Positions 31,892 through 41,926 of a stretch of DNA of 64,000 nt are shown here, piece by piece; position 1 is the stretch's first letter, and every line of letters starts with the position of its first letter. The notes under the pieces are model-generated. The model ran no database searches. It saw only the letters and a program-made list of their open reading frames with translations, and was not told where the DNA came from. The stretch is from Tolypocladium sp. Sup5 PDA-1 (Eukaryota > Ascomycota > Sordariomycetes > Hypocreales > Ophiocordycipitaceae): assembly GCA_000750105.3 (NCBI GenBank), contig JPHH03000061.1:124001-188000 (forward strand), in the 5' to 3' direction. A program made the translations under genes and the position numbers.

Positions 31892-33022
31892 TTACGACTT
31901 CTCTTCCAGTCTAAGGATTCTGATGGCATTCGATCCCATGATGGCCTTGGCCTCTGCAGAGCCCTCGCCGACGGCCTTGGCCACAGCATCCGCATTCATG
32001 CTCACGCTCTCCCACTCGCCCTGTTCACCGGCTGTGAGGGGCGGGAAGAAGGGGTGGTCGGTGCCAAACATGAGTCTATCGGCACCACTCGCGTCGATGG
32101 CCGCCTTCAGACCGACCTCGGAGTACACGACGGCGTCCAGGTACACCTGCTCCTTCAAGACGTCCCAGACGGTGCGGCGGCCCTTGCCCACCTTGCCCTC
32201 CCGGACGAGCTGCCCATCGTGGAGGATGCAGGACTCGATCCTGCCGGCGAGGAAGGGAAGGGTGCCGCCGCTGTGGGCGAGAATCATGCGCAGGTCGCGG
32301 ACCTTGTCGAAGACGCCGGCGAGGTACATTCGCGTCACGGCAATGGTCGTCTCCATGGGGAAGCCGAGCGCGAGGGGGAGCACGTGGCCGTAGTCGCCGG
32401 CGCGGGGGCCCCAGACGTCGTTGGGCAGGCCGTAGTGAGGGTGCAGGAAGACGGTCAGCCGAGCCGCGGCGACGGCCTCAAAGATGGGGAGCAGGTTCGG
32501 GTCATCGAGCCCCTTGCCGAGGCCAGACGTCCCCAGGATGACGCCCCGGCAGTACTTGAGATCCTTCAGCTGCTTGATGGACTCCCGGACCGTCTCGAGC
32601 GGCGCCGTCAGGGGCAGCGTGCCAAAGAAGAACAGGCGACCGGGATGGCGCCCGCACATGTCGGAGAAGTCCCTGTTGACCGACTCACCGAAGGCGCCGG
32701 ACCGGGCCGCGTCGAGGAAGTCGAGCCATGGGTTGGCGAGCGATATGACCGAGACGTCGATGCGGTGCGTGTCCATGAAATGGATCTTCTGGTCGAGGGA
32801 CGTGTAGTGCGAGGTGAGCGGGCGGCCGGGGGGCTTGGCGGCGGGATCCCTCAGGGCGTCCTCGAGCGACTCGGCCTCGGCCTGGAGGAGGATGAGGCGC
32901 GGGTCGGGGGCCTGGGGAAAGGAGCGGACGAGGGGGATGGCGGTGCGGGACTCGAGGATCTTGACGTAGGAGGGGGGGTACATGTGGGTGTGGATGTCGA
33001 CGACGGTCATGTTGGAGGCCAT
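31892..33022 (-). CDS. Uracil-5-carboxylate (iso-orotate) decarboxylase, ACMSD/amidohydrolase family
   Basis: A single exon of 376 residues starting MASNMTVVDIHTHMYPPSY. It has the metal-binding HxH in VDIHTHMYPP (about residues 11 and 13), KYCRGVILGTSGLGKGLDD, FLHPHYGLPNDVWGP with the next metal His, ILAHSGGTLPF, and the C-terminal Asp in MFGTDHPFFPP. This matches the fungal IDCase known from Cordyceps and Neurospora, a zinc enzyme that converts 5-carboxyuracil to uracil and CO2, the last step of thymine salvage. The adjacent head-to-head gene is thymine 7-hydroxylase, which produces its substrate. The frame is open upstream to 33286, but MASNM right before the metal motif is the sensible start. 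Confidence 0.92.
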   Translation of the reverse strand: MASNMTVVDIHTHMYPPSYVKILESRTAIPLVRSFPQAPDPRLILLQAEAESLEDALRDPAAKPPGRPLTSHYTSLDQKIHFMDTHRIDVSVISLANPWLDFLDAARSGAFGESVNRDFSDMCGRHPGRLFFFGTLPLTAPLETVRESIKQLKDLKYCRGVILGTSGLGKGLDDPNLLPIFEAVAAARLTVFLHPHYGLPNDVWGPRAGDYGHVLPLALGFPMETTIAVTRMYLAGVFDKVRDLRMILAHSGGTLPFLAGRIESCILHDGQLVREGKVGKGRRTVWDVLKEQVYLDAVVYSEVGLKAAIDASGADRLMFGTDHPFFPPLTAGEQGEWESVSMNADAVAKAVGEGSAEAKAIMGSNAIRILRLEEKS

Positions 33023-33936
33023 GGTGACGGTTCTTTGAGCAGTGGTTTTCGCTTCTCTACAGCTATGGGCCCCGAAGGCATCCGTTCCGTTGATATACAC
33101 GAAGGTGGCGGCGATGTTGATGAACTCGAGTCGACACCCCTCTCGAGCCCCAACACAGGCGATGTAGCCTTGCTCACCGGGACGTCGAGAAGTGATTCGG
33201 CGGTCTCCGAACAAGGTCCGGAATGTTTGCCGGATGTGAGGAGGTGATGTTTTCGATATGGATGTAGAAGCACACGGGGGCAGCAAGCCGTGAGGGGGGA
33301 GCGTTGCAACTGACGGGGGCGGTTAATAGAAGAGGGGCAGCCAGCCGTTGCCGTTGTCGTTTTGGGGGGGGCGGCTCTTGTGGTTTGTGGTTCGTCTGGT
33401 CTTGCGCCACGTCGAGACGTCTACGAGTACGTGGGACGAAGCCTCTTGTTGCCAAGGCTACGCAGGCGGCTGTTGGTGTTTGGTTCCACGATGGTTTCTT
33501 TCCTCATCCTGGTCCTCTTGCGTCTCTCTCACATCTCGTCTCATCCCTCTCTCGTCTCATCTCTCTCTCGTCTCATCCGTGATTCCAAACGGTCCCTCCC
33601 AGGATCAACCCCCGCTGCCGATCTGCAGCGCCCCCGCTACAGCCCCTCGCCAGCTGCCGATGCGGGGGCCCTCTTATCGCCCGAGAATAACGTTACGGCG
33701 GAGATGGCGTCGATCGATGCTAGGCCTCGGCGCCAACGGCACTCGCGCTGGAGGCGTCAGGGCTTGGTTTGGCTTATACAAACTCAAGTTGGTCGTCACC
33801 CGTGTATCAGGGCTGCCCACCGCCCAACCGCTTTGACTTGAGTCGTCTCTCTCTCGTCATCAGCCGCTCGCTGCTCGACGACCTCTTGCTTGCTCATCGT
33901 GAACGTCTGCTTACACCCGTATCGGGCGGCTCTACA
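33023..33936. promoter_or_regulatory. Divergent promoter region of the thymine-salvage pair
   Basis: 914 bp separate the start codons of the decarboxylase and the hydroxylase. The centre is rich in CT repeats (ctctctcacatctcgtctcatc..., about 33525-33580), typical of fungal leaders. No known regulator motif is claimed. Confidence 0.5.
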
Positions 33937-35157
33937 ATGGCCACTGACGCCGCCGTGAGCAAGGAGGGGCTCTTCATCCCGGTGAGTTCCCGACCCCCCC
34001 CCCCCCCCCTTTTCATCTACTGATATCTCAACGCTCGGATACACGCTGACCCAAGTATCGCCAGCTCATCGACTTTTCCAAGTTCCTCCACGGCACGCCC
34101 CCCGAGCGCGCCGCCGCCGCCGACGCCATCCTCGCCGGCTTCCAGACCGCCGGCTTCATCTACCTCAGGAACCACCCCATCCCGCCCGCCGCCCTGCGCC
34201 GCGCCTTTGCCCGCTCCGCCGACTTCTTCGACCAGCCGCTCGCCGCCAAGCTCGCCGTCGGCTGGACCACGCCCGCCGCCAACCGCGGCTACTCGTCGCC
34301 GGGCCGCGAAAAGGTCAGCCAGCTGCAGGACGCGGGCGCCGTCGACGAGGTGCGCAGCGCGGCGCCGGACCTCAAGGAGAGCTTCGAGATTGGCCGCGAC
34401 ACGGACCCCCTGTTTGCGAACCCGTGGCCGGCCGAGGGTCAGGATGGGAAGCTCGGCGGCTTCAGGGCGGACATGGTGGACTTCTTCGACCGCTGCAAGG
34501 GCATGCATGAGGAGGTCATGAGGGCCATTGCCTTGGGCATGGGCCTCGACGAGGGCTTCTTTGACAAGTTTGTCGATGCCGGGGATAACACGCTTAGGCT
34601 GCTACACTATCCCGCCGTCAGGGCCGACGTGTTCAAGGCCAACCCGGGCCAGGTCCGCGCGGGAGAGCACAGTGCAAGTTACTTCCACTCACATCAGGCA
34701 TCAAGGGGAAAGCATACGCCGTGTCACTAACACACCTCAGGACTACGGCTCCGTCACCCTCCTCTTCCAGGACAGCCGCGGCGGGCTCCAGGTGCGGAGC
34801 CCAACGGGCCAGTTCGTCGACGCAACGCCCATCGAGGGCACCGTCGTCATCAACGCCGGCGACCTCCTCGCCCGCTGGAGCAACGACACCATCAAGAGCA
34901 CCGTCCACCGCGTCGTCGAGCCGCCGCGCGGGGAGGGCGTCGAGTATCCGCCCCGGTACAGCATTGCGTATGCACGTGTCTATCCTGCACTCTGCTTCCT
35001 CGAGTCTGCTGACTGGGCGTACAGGTACTTTTGCAATCCGAACACCGACAGCCACATCGAGACGCTGCCCGGGACGTATGCCTCGGAGCAGGACAAAAAG
35101 TACCAGGGCATCAACAGCGGCGAGTACCTGGTCCAGCGCCTGGCCGCTACGTATTAA
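33937..35157 (+). CDS. Thymine 7-hydroxylase (Fe(II)/2-oxoglutarate dioxygenase)
   Basis: Four exons (33937-33981, 34065-34673, 34741-34967, 35025-35157) give 337 residues, close to the Neurospora enzyme. Key features: LIDFSKFLHG near the N-terminus, RGYSSPGREKVSQL, and the 2-His-1-Asp triad in GEHS-DYGS (His217, Asp219) and STVHRVVEPP (His274), with the 2-oxoglutarate Arg in PPRYSIA (Arg290). The C-terminus INSGEYLVQRLAATY is characteristic. Intron 2 is GC-AG (AGT|GCAAGT at 34674), giving H-S-D-Y; intron 1 contains a run of 16 C. The enzyme oxidises the thymine methyl group in three steps to 5-carboxyuracil. Its neighbour 31892-33022 removes the carboxyl group to give uracil. Confidence 0.94.
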
Positions 35158-35592
35158 CCGTCTCACGCCCGGGAGCCGGCACAATGCAAATGGGAGCGTT
35201 TAAACTTGCCCGCCTTGCCCGGGCCGCGTTGACGGGACTGATGCATGCGTTCTGAAAACCCCCTCTGGAGCACAGCCAATGGCGTCGAGTATGGGGGCCA
35301 AGCTGCAGGCGTGCATGCAGATGTAGGCCATCGGGACTGAGTTGTCAATACGTACGCAGATGGAGAGGGGGCAGGGGGCCGCACGCCGCTGGGATCCGAT
35401 TCCATCTGCCAATAGCTGTGGCCTGCGGCGGCAACGGCGTTGTATTAGCCATGCCTCGTGACTCCCCCGAGACGACATGTCTGGTCGAGATTAAAGCATT
35501 TGAAGTATTTCTGGCCCGCCTTACTTGCAACAGTTATTTCAAAAGTCGCAAAGCGGATATCACAAGTCGTTGCGTCCCATGCCGTCCCTGAA
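35158..35592. other. Intergenic region before the APH-like gene
   Basis: About 430 bp without a gene. In-frame codons from 35458 continue into the APH-like gene but lack an ATG until 35593. Confidence 0.4.
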
Positions 35593-36828
35593 ATGTTGTC
35601 TGGATGGTCGATGCCGCCATCGGCTCATCTCGCGTCAACGTCGGCTCCAAGAGGAAGCACCCACAGCAGTGAAGACGAAGTGAAGCTCAACCATCGCGCC
35701 GACGAGTTCTTCTCCCGCAACGGACTCAGCCGCCACACCAAGGAAAAATGCGACGCGTACGCCCGCCTGCGCTTCCCGGGCTCGGCCATCCGGCCTGCGA
35801 GCCCCCAGGGCTACTGCTCGTACACGCTGGCGATATCCGACGACCACGTCCTGCAGTTTCGTCCGGGCATGTTCAAGCTGGATATGGACATTTGCCGTGA
35901 CGCTAGAGATGTTTTCGGGAAACTGGCTCCGGCGACGAGGTATCTGGGCGTGATGGGCGGGATCCCTATCCAGGTGACGAGGCGCCACCACGCTTGGTTG
36001 CACGTCTATCTGCAAGACAGGCTACCTGGGGTCAGCCTAGCCTCGTTCCGGGAGCATACACCAGCGGCCTGTAGCGAGAAACATCGAAGGCGGCTGGTCG
36101 AAGACATGGCCCACGTTTTCGCCATGAGCTATCACCGATGCCGGCCTCTACGCCACCGTAGATCCAAAGAGTCCGATGCGGTTGCCAAGGGAAATATTGG
36201 AGACTCCCTGAGATGGCGCCTGGACATGTTGCAAAGCCTGCCAGGAGAGCGACTCGCTCGTCACGTATCGGCCGTGAAGCGGCACGTTCAAGCCATCGAG
36301 CAGTTGCCCTGGTGCCTGACCCACGGCGATCTGGTCCCCAGCAACATACTGGTAGATGCAGAAACCGGGCACCTGGCCGGGCTGGTAGACTGGGCCGAGG
36401 GCGAGTGGCTCCCACTCGGGACCGGGCTCTACGGCCTTGAAGAGCTCCTGGGCTACGAGACACCTAGCACGGGGTTCCAATACTTTGGCGACCACGAGGA
36501 GTTGCGTCAGGTATTCTGGGACAGGTTTCTCTATCTGTGTGGAGATGCATCTGGGCTGTGGACTGAGCTGCGGTTGAAAGAGGTGCAACTGGCCCGCAAG
36601 ATGGGCATCATGCTGTGGAGAGGCATTGCCTTTGACGACGGACGGATCGACCGCGTGGTACAGGCCGGCAGGGACGATGTGGAGCTGCACAAGCTACACT
36701 TGTTCCTGAACACGCCGAGCGGTCTCGAGGAGAGGAGTTTGGGACCCCATGAGGGATCGTGGGGTTGGCTCCTGCGAGCGTTGTGCCTCGCCCCCTGGAT
36801 GTGGATGTGGACATGCCGCGGGAATTGA
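35593..36828 (+). CDS. Aminoglycoside-phosphotransferase-fold (APH) kinase-like protein
   Basis: A single exon of 411 residues from the first ATG in the frame (MLSGWSMPPSAH; M at 35608 is possible). The Brenner-like catalytic motif LTHGDLVPSNILVD (about residues 250-263) and the metal-binding GLVDWAEGEWLPLG (about 270-284) define the APH/choline-kinase fold seen in many fungal hypothetical proteins. The N-lobe is poorly conserved: the ATP-binding Lys is not obvious, though FRPGMFKLDMD may contain it. The C-terminus ends in a hydrophobic Trp-rich stretch LLRALCLAPWMWMW. Substrate unknown; resistance to an antibiotic is not implied. Its stop lies 18 bp from the stop of the convergent monooxygenase gene. 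Confidence 0.78.
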   Translation: MLSGWSMPPSAHLASTSAPRGSTHSSEDEVKLNHRADEFFSRNGLSRHTKEKCDAYARLRFPGSAIRPASPQGYCSYTLAISDDHVLQFRPGMFKLDMDICRDARDVFGKLAPATRYLGVMGGIPIQVTRRHHAWLHVYLQDRLPGVSLASFREHTPAACSEKHRRRLVEDMAHVFAMSYHRCRPLRHRRSKESDAVAKGNIGDSLRWRLDMLQSLPGERLARHVSAVKRHVQAIEQLPWCLTHGDLVPSNILVDAETGHLAGLVDWAEGEWLPLGTGLYGLEELLGYETPSTGFQYFGDHEELRQVFWDRFLYLCGDASGLWTELRLKEVQLARKMGIMLWRGIAFDDGRIDRVVQAGRDDVELHKLHLFLNTPSGLEERSLGPHEGSWGWLLRALCLAPWMWMWTCRGN

Positions 36829-36846
36829 TGGCTTCACCACGTCCAG

Positions 36847-38217
36847 CTACTCCCGGTCCGTCCACTCCGGCAGCTGCCTGAAGCCATAATCCTCGACAGG
36901 CACCGCGTTTGCCGGCGGGCCCCCGAACCTGACCAGCAGCGCAAATAGCCCCGACCAGGCGAGGAAGCCCATGATGGCATTCGTCACACAGACGCCCCAT
37001 GCCGTCTCTGGGTTGATGATACGGGGCATACCCGGCGCCAGCTTCTGCGCGCGGTCCACGACGGGCCGCATCTTCCTCTCGTACTCGGCAAAGGCGGCCG
37101 TGTGGTCGTCGCCGTGGCGCAAGAGGGCACCAGCTAGATTGTATGCGCCGCTGAGGGCCAGTGTTGTGCCCATGCCCGAGATGGGCGAAGCGCAGTATCT
37201 TCGGAGAGTCAGTATATAGCAGACAGCGTCATGTAGATGAGGTTGGACAGCTCACCCGGCATCACCCAGCAGCACCACTCTCCCCTTGCTCCACCTGTCC
37301 ATCTTGACCTGGCCCGCCGCGTCGTAGTAAAAGTCGTCAGTAGCGAGCATCTCCCTGACGATCCTCTCGCTCTCCCATCCAGCGTCCCGGAAGTACTCCG
37401 CCATCAGCGACTTCTGTGCTTCCATCCCATCACGACCCTTGACCGCAACTGCCCCCAACCTGTCGTCCTCGTCGTTTATGACGTACATGAAAACCGTCGT
37501 CTTGTCCCTCTGCCCATCCGGCCGCAGCATGATCCCTCGCCGCCCAGGTGCGTGGAACCAGCGACGCCACAGGGTATCCGTCTTTGCTCGCGGCATGCTG
37601 AAGAACGCGCCGTACAGGCCCAGCCGCCTCAGCCTGTCCTTTTCTCCCTCGGCACCCCAGGCCATGCTCCGCGTTTGACTTTGGAGACCATCCGCTGCGA
37701 TGACCAAATCAAAGGTGCGCCGCTGTCCGCTCTTCGCAAAGTGCACTTGCACCTTGTCCCCATCCTGCTCCAGCTCGTCGAGATGATCCCCAAAGACATA
37801 CTAGACGCCCGCTCCCCCCTCTGCCTGCACCTCCTCGCTCACCTGCTTGCCCCTCCGCCAGCACAGCTCCGCGAGCCGACCCCTGAGAATCTCGATGTCG
37901 CTCGTGGGTGTCTGCGTCTTGCCGCTCCTGTCCGCCGGGAACGCGGCCCAGACACGGTCGACATCGTCGACGAACTGCACGCCTTCTTCGCCGGTGGTCG
38001 CGGCCCGGATCGCTGTCTCCAGGCCGAGCTTGCGGATGACGGTCACGCCCGCGCCGCGCACGTCGATGTTTTGTCCGTGTGGGCGGAGGGCTGAGGCCCG
38101 CTCGAGGATGGTGATGTGTGGTTTCTGGGAGGCGGGCAGCGGAGAGAGGAGCAGGAAGCTGGCGAGCGTCGGTCCGGCGATGCTGCAGCCGACGATGAGG
38201 ATGTTTGGTGGTGGCAT
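36847..38217 (-). CDS. FAD-dependent monooxygenase, interrupted by an in-frame TAG
   Basis: Exons 37256-38217 and 36847-37198 (57-nt intron, GTGAGC...GAAG) would encode about 437 residues. The N-terminal FAD motif is ILIVGCSIAGPTLA, then RGRLAELCWRRG, the middle motif FDLVIAADGLQSQTR, and VVLLGDAG-YCASPISGMG, the GD motif binding FAD ribityl. These are PHBH-type (class A) flavoprotein monooxygenase features. A TAG at 37801-37803 sits between GGAGV and YVFGDHLDELE, in the same frame; both sides are coding. Removing a 42-nt segment (CAG|GTGAGC...GTCTAG, 37801-37842) would restore the frame, but it is very short and lacks a branch site. So it is either a nonsense allele or pseudogene, a sequence error, or an unusual mini-intron. 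Substrate unknown. Confidence 0.75.
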
Positions 38218-38990
38218 GTTGATGATAGGTATGATGAATAGGAGACGAGATGTTCTAGGTAGGTCAATTGAGGAGGGGGCCTCAACAGGTCTAATATAGT
38301 AATCGTGAGATTCCAGCCTCAGGCTTCGTGGAATCCTATATCCAGAGTCAGCAAGCAGGTGGCATAAACGGTTCAGACGGCACCAGCTAAATCAGCTTTG
38401 GCTTACACCGCGTCATGGATATAGCGCTCATGGTCGGGGCAATCGACTCATCAGAGTCGGATCTCGCTCAAGCTCGGGGAACCTTTGCCAGGAATCCCAT
38501 GTTTATCCTGCAGGGCAATGAAGATGACGCAGCGCGCGACGTTGTTCGTGACTCAACCTTGGCTCACATTCGGGGGAACCCATGCCGTCGAGCGAGACCA
38601 ATGCAGGCTTTCCGGATGTGTCGGTCCTCGGTCTCGTCGATGAGGGCAGAGCTCGGCCCTGCTCGGCTCCGATTTGCTTGCAATGACATTGAATACGGCA
38701 TCGTAATGTCGTCCCCCATCATCGGTAGCCAGCTGCATGTTGAAGTAGAGTTCTGCAGTTGAATGTTGACAACCGTGCACCTCGGCAGGCGCTCCCCCAC
38801 AACAGCACCCCCAAAAAGTCCAGCAACCCCAACAACACCAAAAGCCAGAGCCAACTCTCACCATCTACTCTCCATCATCACCACCAAGCCTCAGCCTCCA
38901 ACGACCTCCGCGACGTGCCCCCCGCGACGCGAAACGCTGCCAATTGGGCCCGCACAGCCGCACAGCCGCACAGCATCACAGCAGCAGACC
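38218..38990. promoter_or_regulatory. Divergent region between the monooxygenase and phs1
   Basis: About 770 bp, no gene recognised. The right end (38800-38990) is C/A-rich leader-like DNA for phs1. Confidence 0.4.
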
Positions 38991-39777
38991 ATGGCCGCCA
39001 GCCAAACCCCCCAAAGGGCGCCGCCCTCGCCGGCCAAGACGGGCTACCTCGTGCTCTACAACTTCGCCTCCGCCGTCGCGTGGAGCGTCGTCCTCGGCCG
39101 CACCGTCGCCATCTGCGCCCTGCGCGGGCCGGAGTCCGTCTACGACGGCGTCGGCGAGTGGACGAAGTGGACGCAGACGGTGGCTGCCATGGAGATTCTG
39201 CACTCGCTGCTGGGTAGGTCTACGTTGCTCCCGACGACGGGGGAATACACGGGGATGATAGATGGCTGCTAACACGGCGCAGGCATCGTCCGCGCCCCCC
39301 TCTTCACGACACTCATGCAAGTCTCGTCGCGCTTCCTCCTCGTTTGGGCCATCGTCGACTCCTTCCCCCTCCTCGCCTTCTCGCCCTTCTACTCGTCTAT
39401 GCTCGTCGCCTGGTCCGTCACCGAGGTCATCCGCTACTCGTACTTTGCCCTCACGCTGTCCGGCTGGCAGCCCACCGCCCTCGTCTGGCTGCGCTACAAC
39501 ACCTTCTTCGTCCTCTACCCGCTCGGCATCTTCAGCGAGTGCTCCCTCATCTGGATGGCGACCGTCCCGGCGGCTATGCGCCACCCGCTCGAGGAATACG
39601 TGCTGTACGCGATCCTCGTCATCTACGTGCCCGGTGAGTTTGCCTGCAGGACCGCAGACGGAGGTGTATTTGCTGACGAGTTGCGTAGGCGCTTACATCC
39701 TTTACACGCACATGATGGCCCAGCGCAGAAAGGTTATTCGCTCCGCAGGGGCCAAGGACGAGAAGGCGACTCAGTAA
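38991..39777 (+). CDS. phs1: Very-long-chain (3R)-3-hydroxyacyl-CoA dehydratase Phs1
   Basis: Three exons (38991-39213, 39283-39633, 39689-39777) give 220 residues, the usual size. It is a multi-pass membrane protein: helices around GYLVLYNFASAVAWSVVLG, FLLVWAIVDSFPLLAF, SMLVAWSVTEVIRYSYFAL, YNTFFVLYPLGIFSECSLI and YVLYAILVIYVPGAYIL. The catalytic Tyr and Glu are seven residues apart in YPLGIFSE. The C-terminus is basic (MMAQRRKVIRSAGAKDEK), as for an ER protein. Both introns interrupt Gly codons in phase 1 (GTAGGT...GCAG and GTGAGT...GTAG). Phs1 carries out the third step of the fatty-acid elongation cycle in the ER, supplying sphingolipid acyl chains. Confidence 0.93.
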
Positions 39778-40024
39778 GCGGAGATGCGGCCCGGTGTCAT
39801 CAACAGGCTTGCAGACCCCAGAAAGCCGTTGGCAGAATTGCCCCATACCCAGATAATAGTTGGACATGTACGAATATCAATGCAAAAGGTCGGCTTACGA
39901 TGATATGTGGGAGCTGCATCATATATAGACGAAGCATTAATGTATTCTAGAGCTAGTGTAATGACCTTGCAACGAGTCTGGGGCCCTCTCAACTGTTGAT
40001 GACGGACAGCGTTGGAATCACCCA

Positions 40025-41383
40025 TCAGCCAGCTGCTTCCACCTTCTGAGGTTCAACCTCAGAACTGCTCGCATACCAATCGTTGTCAGTCCACTTGGCA
40101 ATCAACCCAGCCGCGTCCTCTGACAACTTGTCGTAGCCAGGATTCTCTTTGGGCTCAAACATGCCTGCGTGCGCACCAGGCGTCAGCTCCAGTCCAGAAA
40201 GTTACCTACCTTATGTAGAAGGAATAGAGGGCCACTTACTCATATGCGCCACCGTCTCGTCGGTGGCCTTGTCATTGATGGCCTCGCGCCACTCGCCCGC
40301 CGCCAGCTTCTTGGGCAGGTTGCAAAACGTCCTCTCGCGGCCGAGCACCGTGCCCACCATGCTGACCTCCTTGGCCGGCGCGGCTTTCCCCAGCCGCGTG
40401 TACAGGTTGGCGAAGCCGACGCCCAGCTCGTCGCCCAGCTGCACCAGGCACGCCACGCGCTTCTTGAGCTCCTCGGCGCGCGCGAGGCACCCCACGAACT
40501 CGAGGTGCGACGACACCCACGTCCAGCCCGACGTGATCTGCTCGCGGTTGACCCAAGCTGCCGCGCCGCCTGCCGCCACTGCGCCCGCGGCGCCGGCGTA
40601 CATGGCGACCTTGCCCCATCGTGCCCAGGGGCTGCCGCTGTTGTTCGCTGCGGGCGGTGGTGCCTTGGCGGCGGCGCCGGCGGCGGCTTTATTTCCCCCC
40701 CAGAGTGCGCCGAGCCCGCCGAGCTGGGAGATTGTCGCGGCGGCGTTCTGGTAGTGGCCCTCGGCGCCGTGCGCGACGACGCCCGGCGAGATGCCCAGGT
40801 ACGGCGTGTCAAAGGCCAAGACGCCCTGCACGTAGGGGAACATAAGGCCGTTAAACGTCGGCGACTCGGACTTCTGGATGCCGTCCTCCGAGTAGATCGG
40901 CTTCTCGGACGCCAGGCCGATGACCATCTCCGCCGCGACGATGCCGCCCATGGAGTGCCCGATCAGGACCGTCCGCACCGACGGGTCGACGGTCGGCGAG
41001 GGCGTGCCCCCCGCGACCTCCATGTCAATGACCTTTTCCTCCAGCCTGTAGAATCACTGTTAGAGTTCAACTCCAGCTCGGCCAAGCACGGTGGGTTGCA
41101 GCTGACGGACCAGTCTCGGAATCGGCTCACGCACTGCCCCAGGTCCCCCCTCGTGTCGTACTTGGGGTACAGCAGCACGCGCACGTCGATCTTGGGCAGC
41201 TTCTGCGCGACGGCCGCCCTCAGGTGCTCCGTAAACTGGTAGTCTTCTCCAAACGTCGACTCTCCCCCCTGCAGAGCCGTGTCAGTGAACGTGGTCTATG
41301 CCGGTGATGAGGTGTGACGTCTGCGCCACGAGCGCACGCACCTTGAAGCCATGGATAAAGCACAGGACCAGCGTCTTCTTCAT
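40025..41383 (-). CDS. Alpha/beta-hydrolase (putative lipase, DUF676-like)
   Basis: Four exons (41342-41383, 41111-41268, 40240-41045, 40025-40164) give 381 residues. Exon 1 codes MKKTLVLCFIHGFK; exon 2 opens GGESTFGEDYQFT; the split Trp joins FRDW-LEEKVID; exon 3 carries the nucleophile elbow VLIGHSMGGIV (GHSMG) and VLAFDTPYLG; exon 4 encodes MFEPKENPGYDKLSEDA. A hydrophobic Ala/Gly-rich segment (KVAMYAGAAGAVAAGG) in the middle may be a membrane helix. Splice sites are ordinary except the exon 2 donor (TG|GTCCGT). The intron at 40165-40239 contains the acctacct micro-motif. The His of the triad is not assigned. The substrate is unknown; relatives are annotated as lipases or ribonuclease-p-like hypothetical proteins. 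Confidence 0.82.
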
Positions 41384-41926
41384 CTTGTCGCCATTTACTT
41401 CTCGATCCAGAGTCTGGGCTTTATGGAGCTATGCTGTCGTCCATGTCTCGCGAAGCGCTTTCACATGAGGGCTGAGGTTGGCGGTGGCGAAGTGCTGTCC
41501 GGGCAGTGCTGTCAGTCCATCAACCACAAAAGAGGCCAGTCCATGGCTGACACATCCAGCCACGCACGCCCACTGCCATTTGCGACACATCCATCTGCAC
41601 AGCACGCATCAATCACTGAGCGGTTGGACAACCCGGCAGACATCAAAGTCTAATAAAGTACATTTTAGCGTCCTAATCTAGAGACAGCTTCCCCCAACTC
41701 TCGCGCTCTCCTCGTGCATGGTATTTGACTCCCTGGTACACGTGTATGGAAACCCCCTGCCTGCCAAACGCCGAAAAAATGTGTGATCAAACAAAAGCAT
41801 CAAGCAAAGGACGCCTGTCGTTTGGTCATCACGCCGTTGCACCAGACCAGCCCGCCTCGTGGACAAACTCTCGAGGCCCAGGGTCTGCTGCCCTCCCAAT
41901 ATTACACACGTCAGGCTGTTGCCGCC
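41384..41926. other. Intergenic region between snf2 3' end and the hydrolase
   Basis: About 540 bp; both flanking genes are on the minus strand, so it holds the snf2 3' UTR and the hydrolase promoter. No gene is seen. Confidence 0.4.

Noticed and set aside
31826..33247. 473-residue plus-strand ORF
   Set aside because: Antisense to the decarboxylase, which has all metal ligands.
37237..38094. 285-residue plus-strand ORF opposite the monooxygenase
   Set aside because: It crosses the real intron and has no domain; the minus-strand FAD motifs are decisive.
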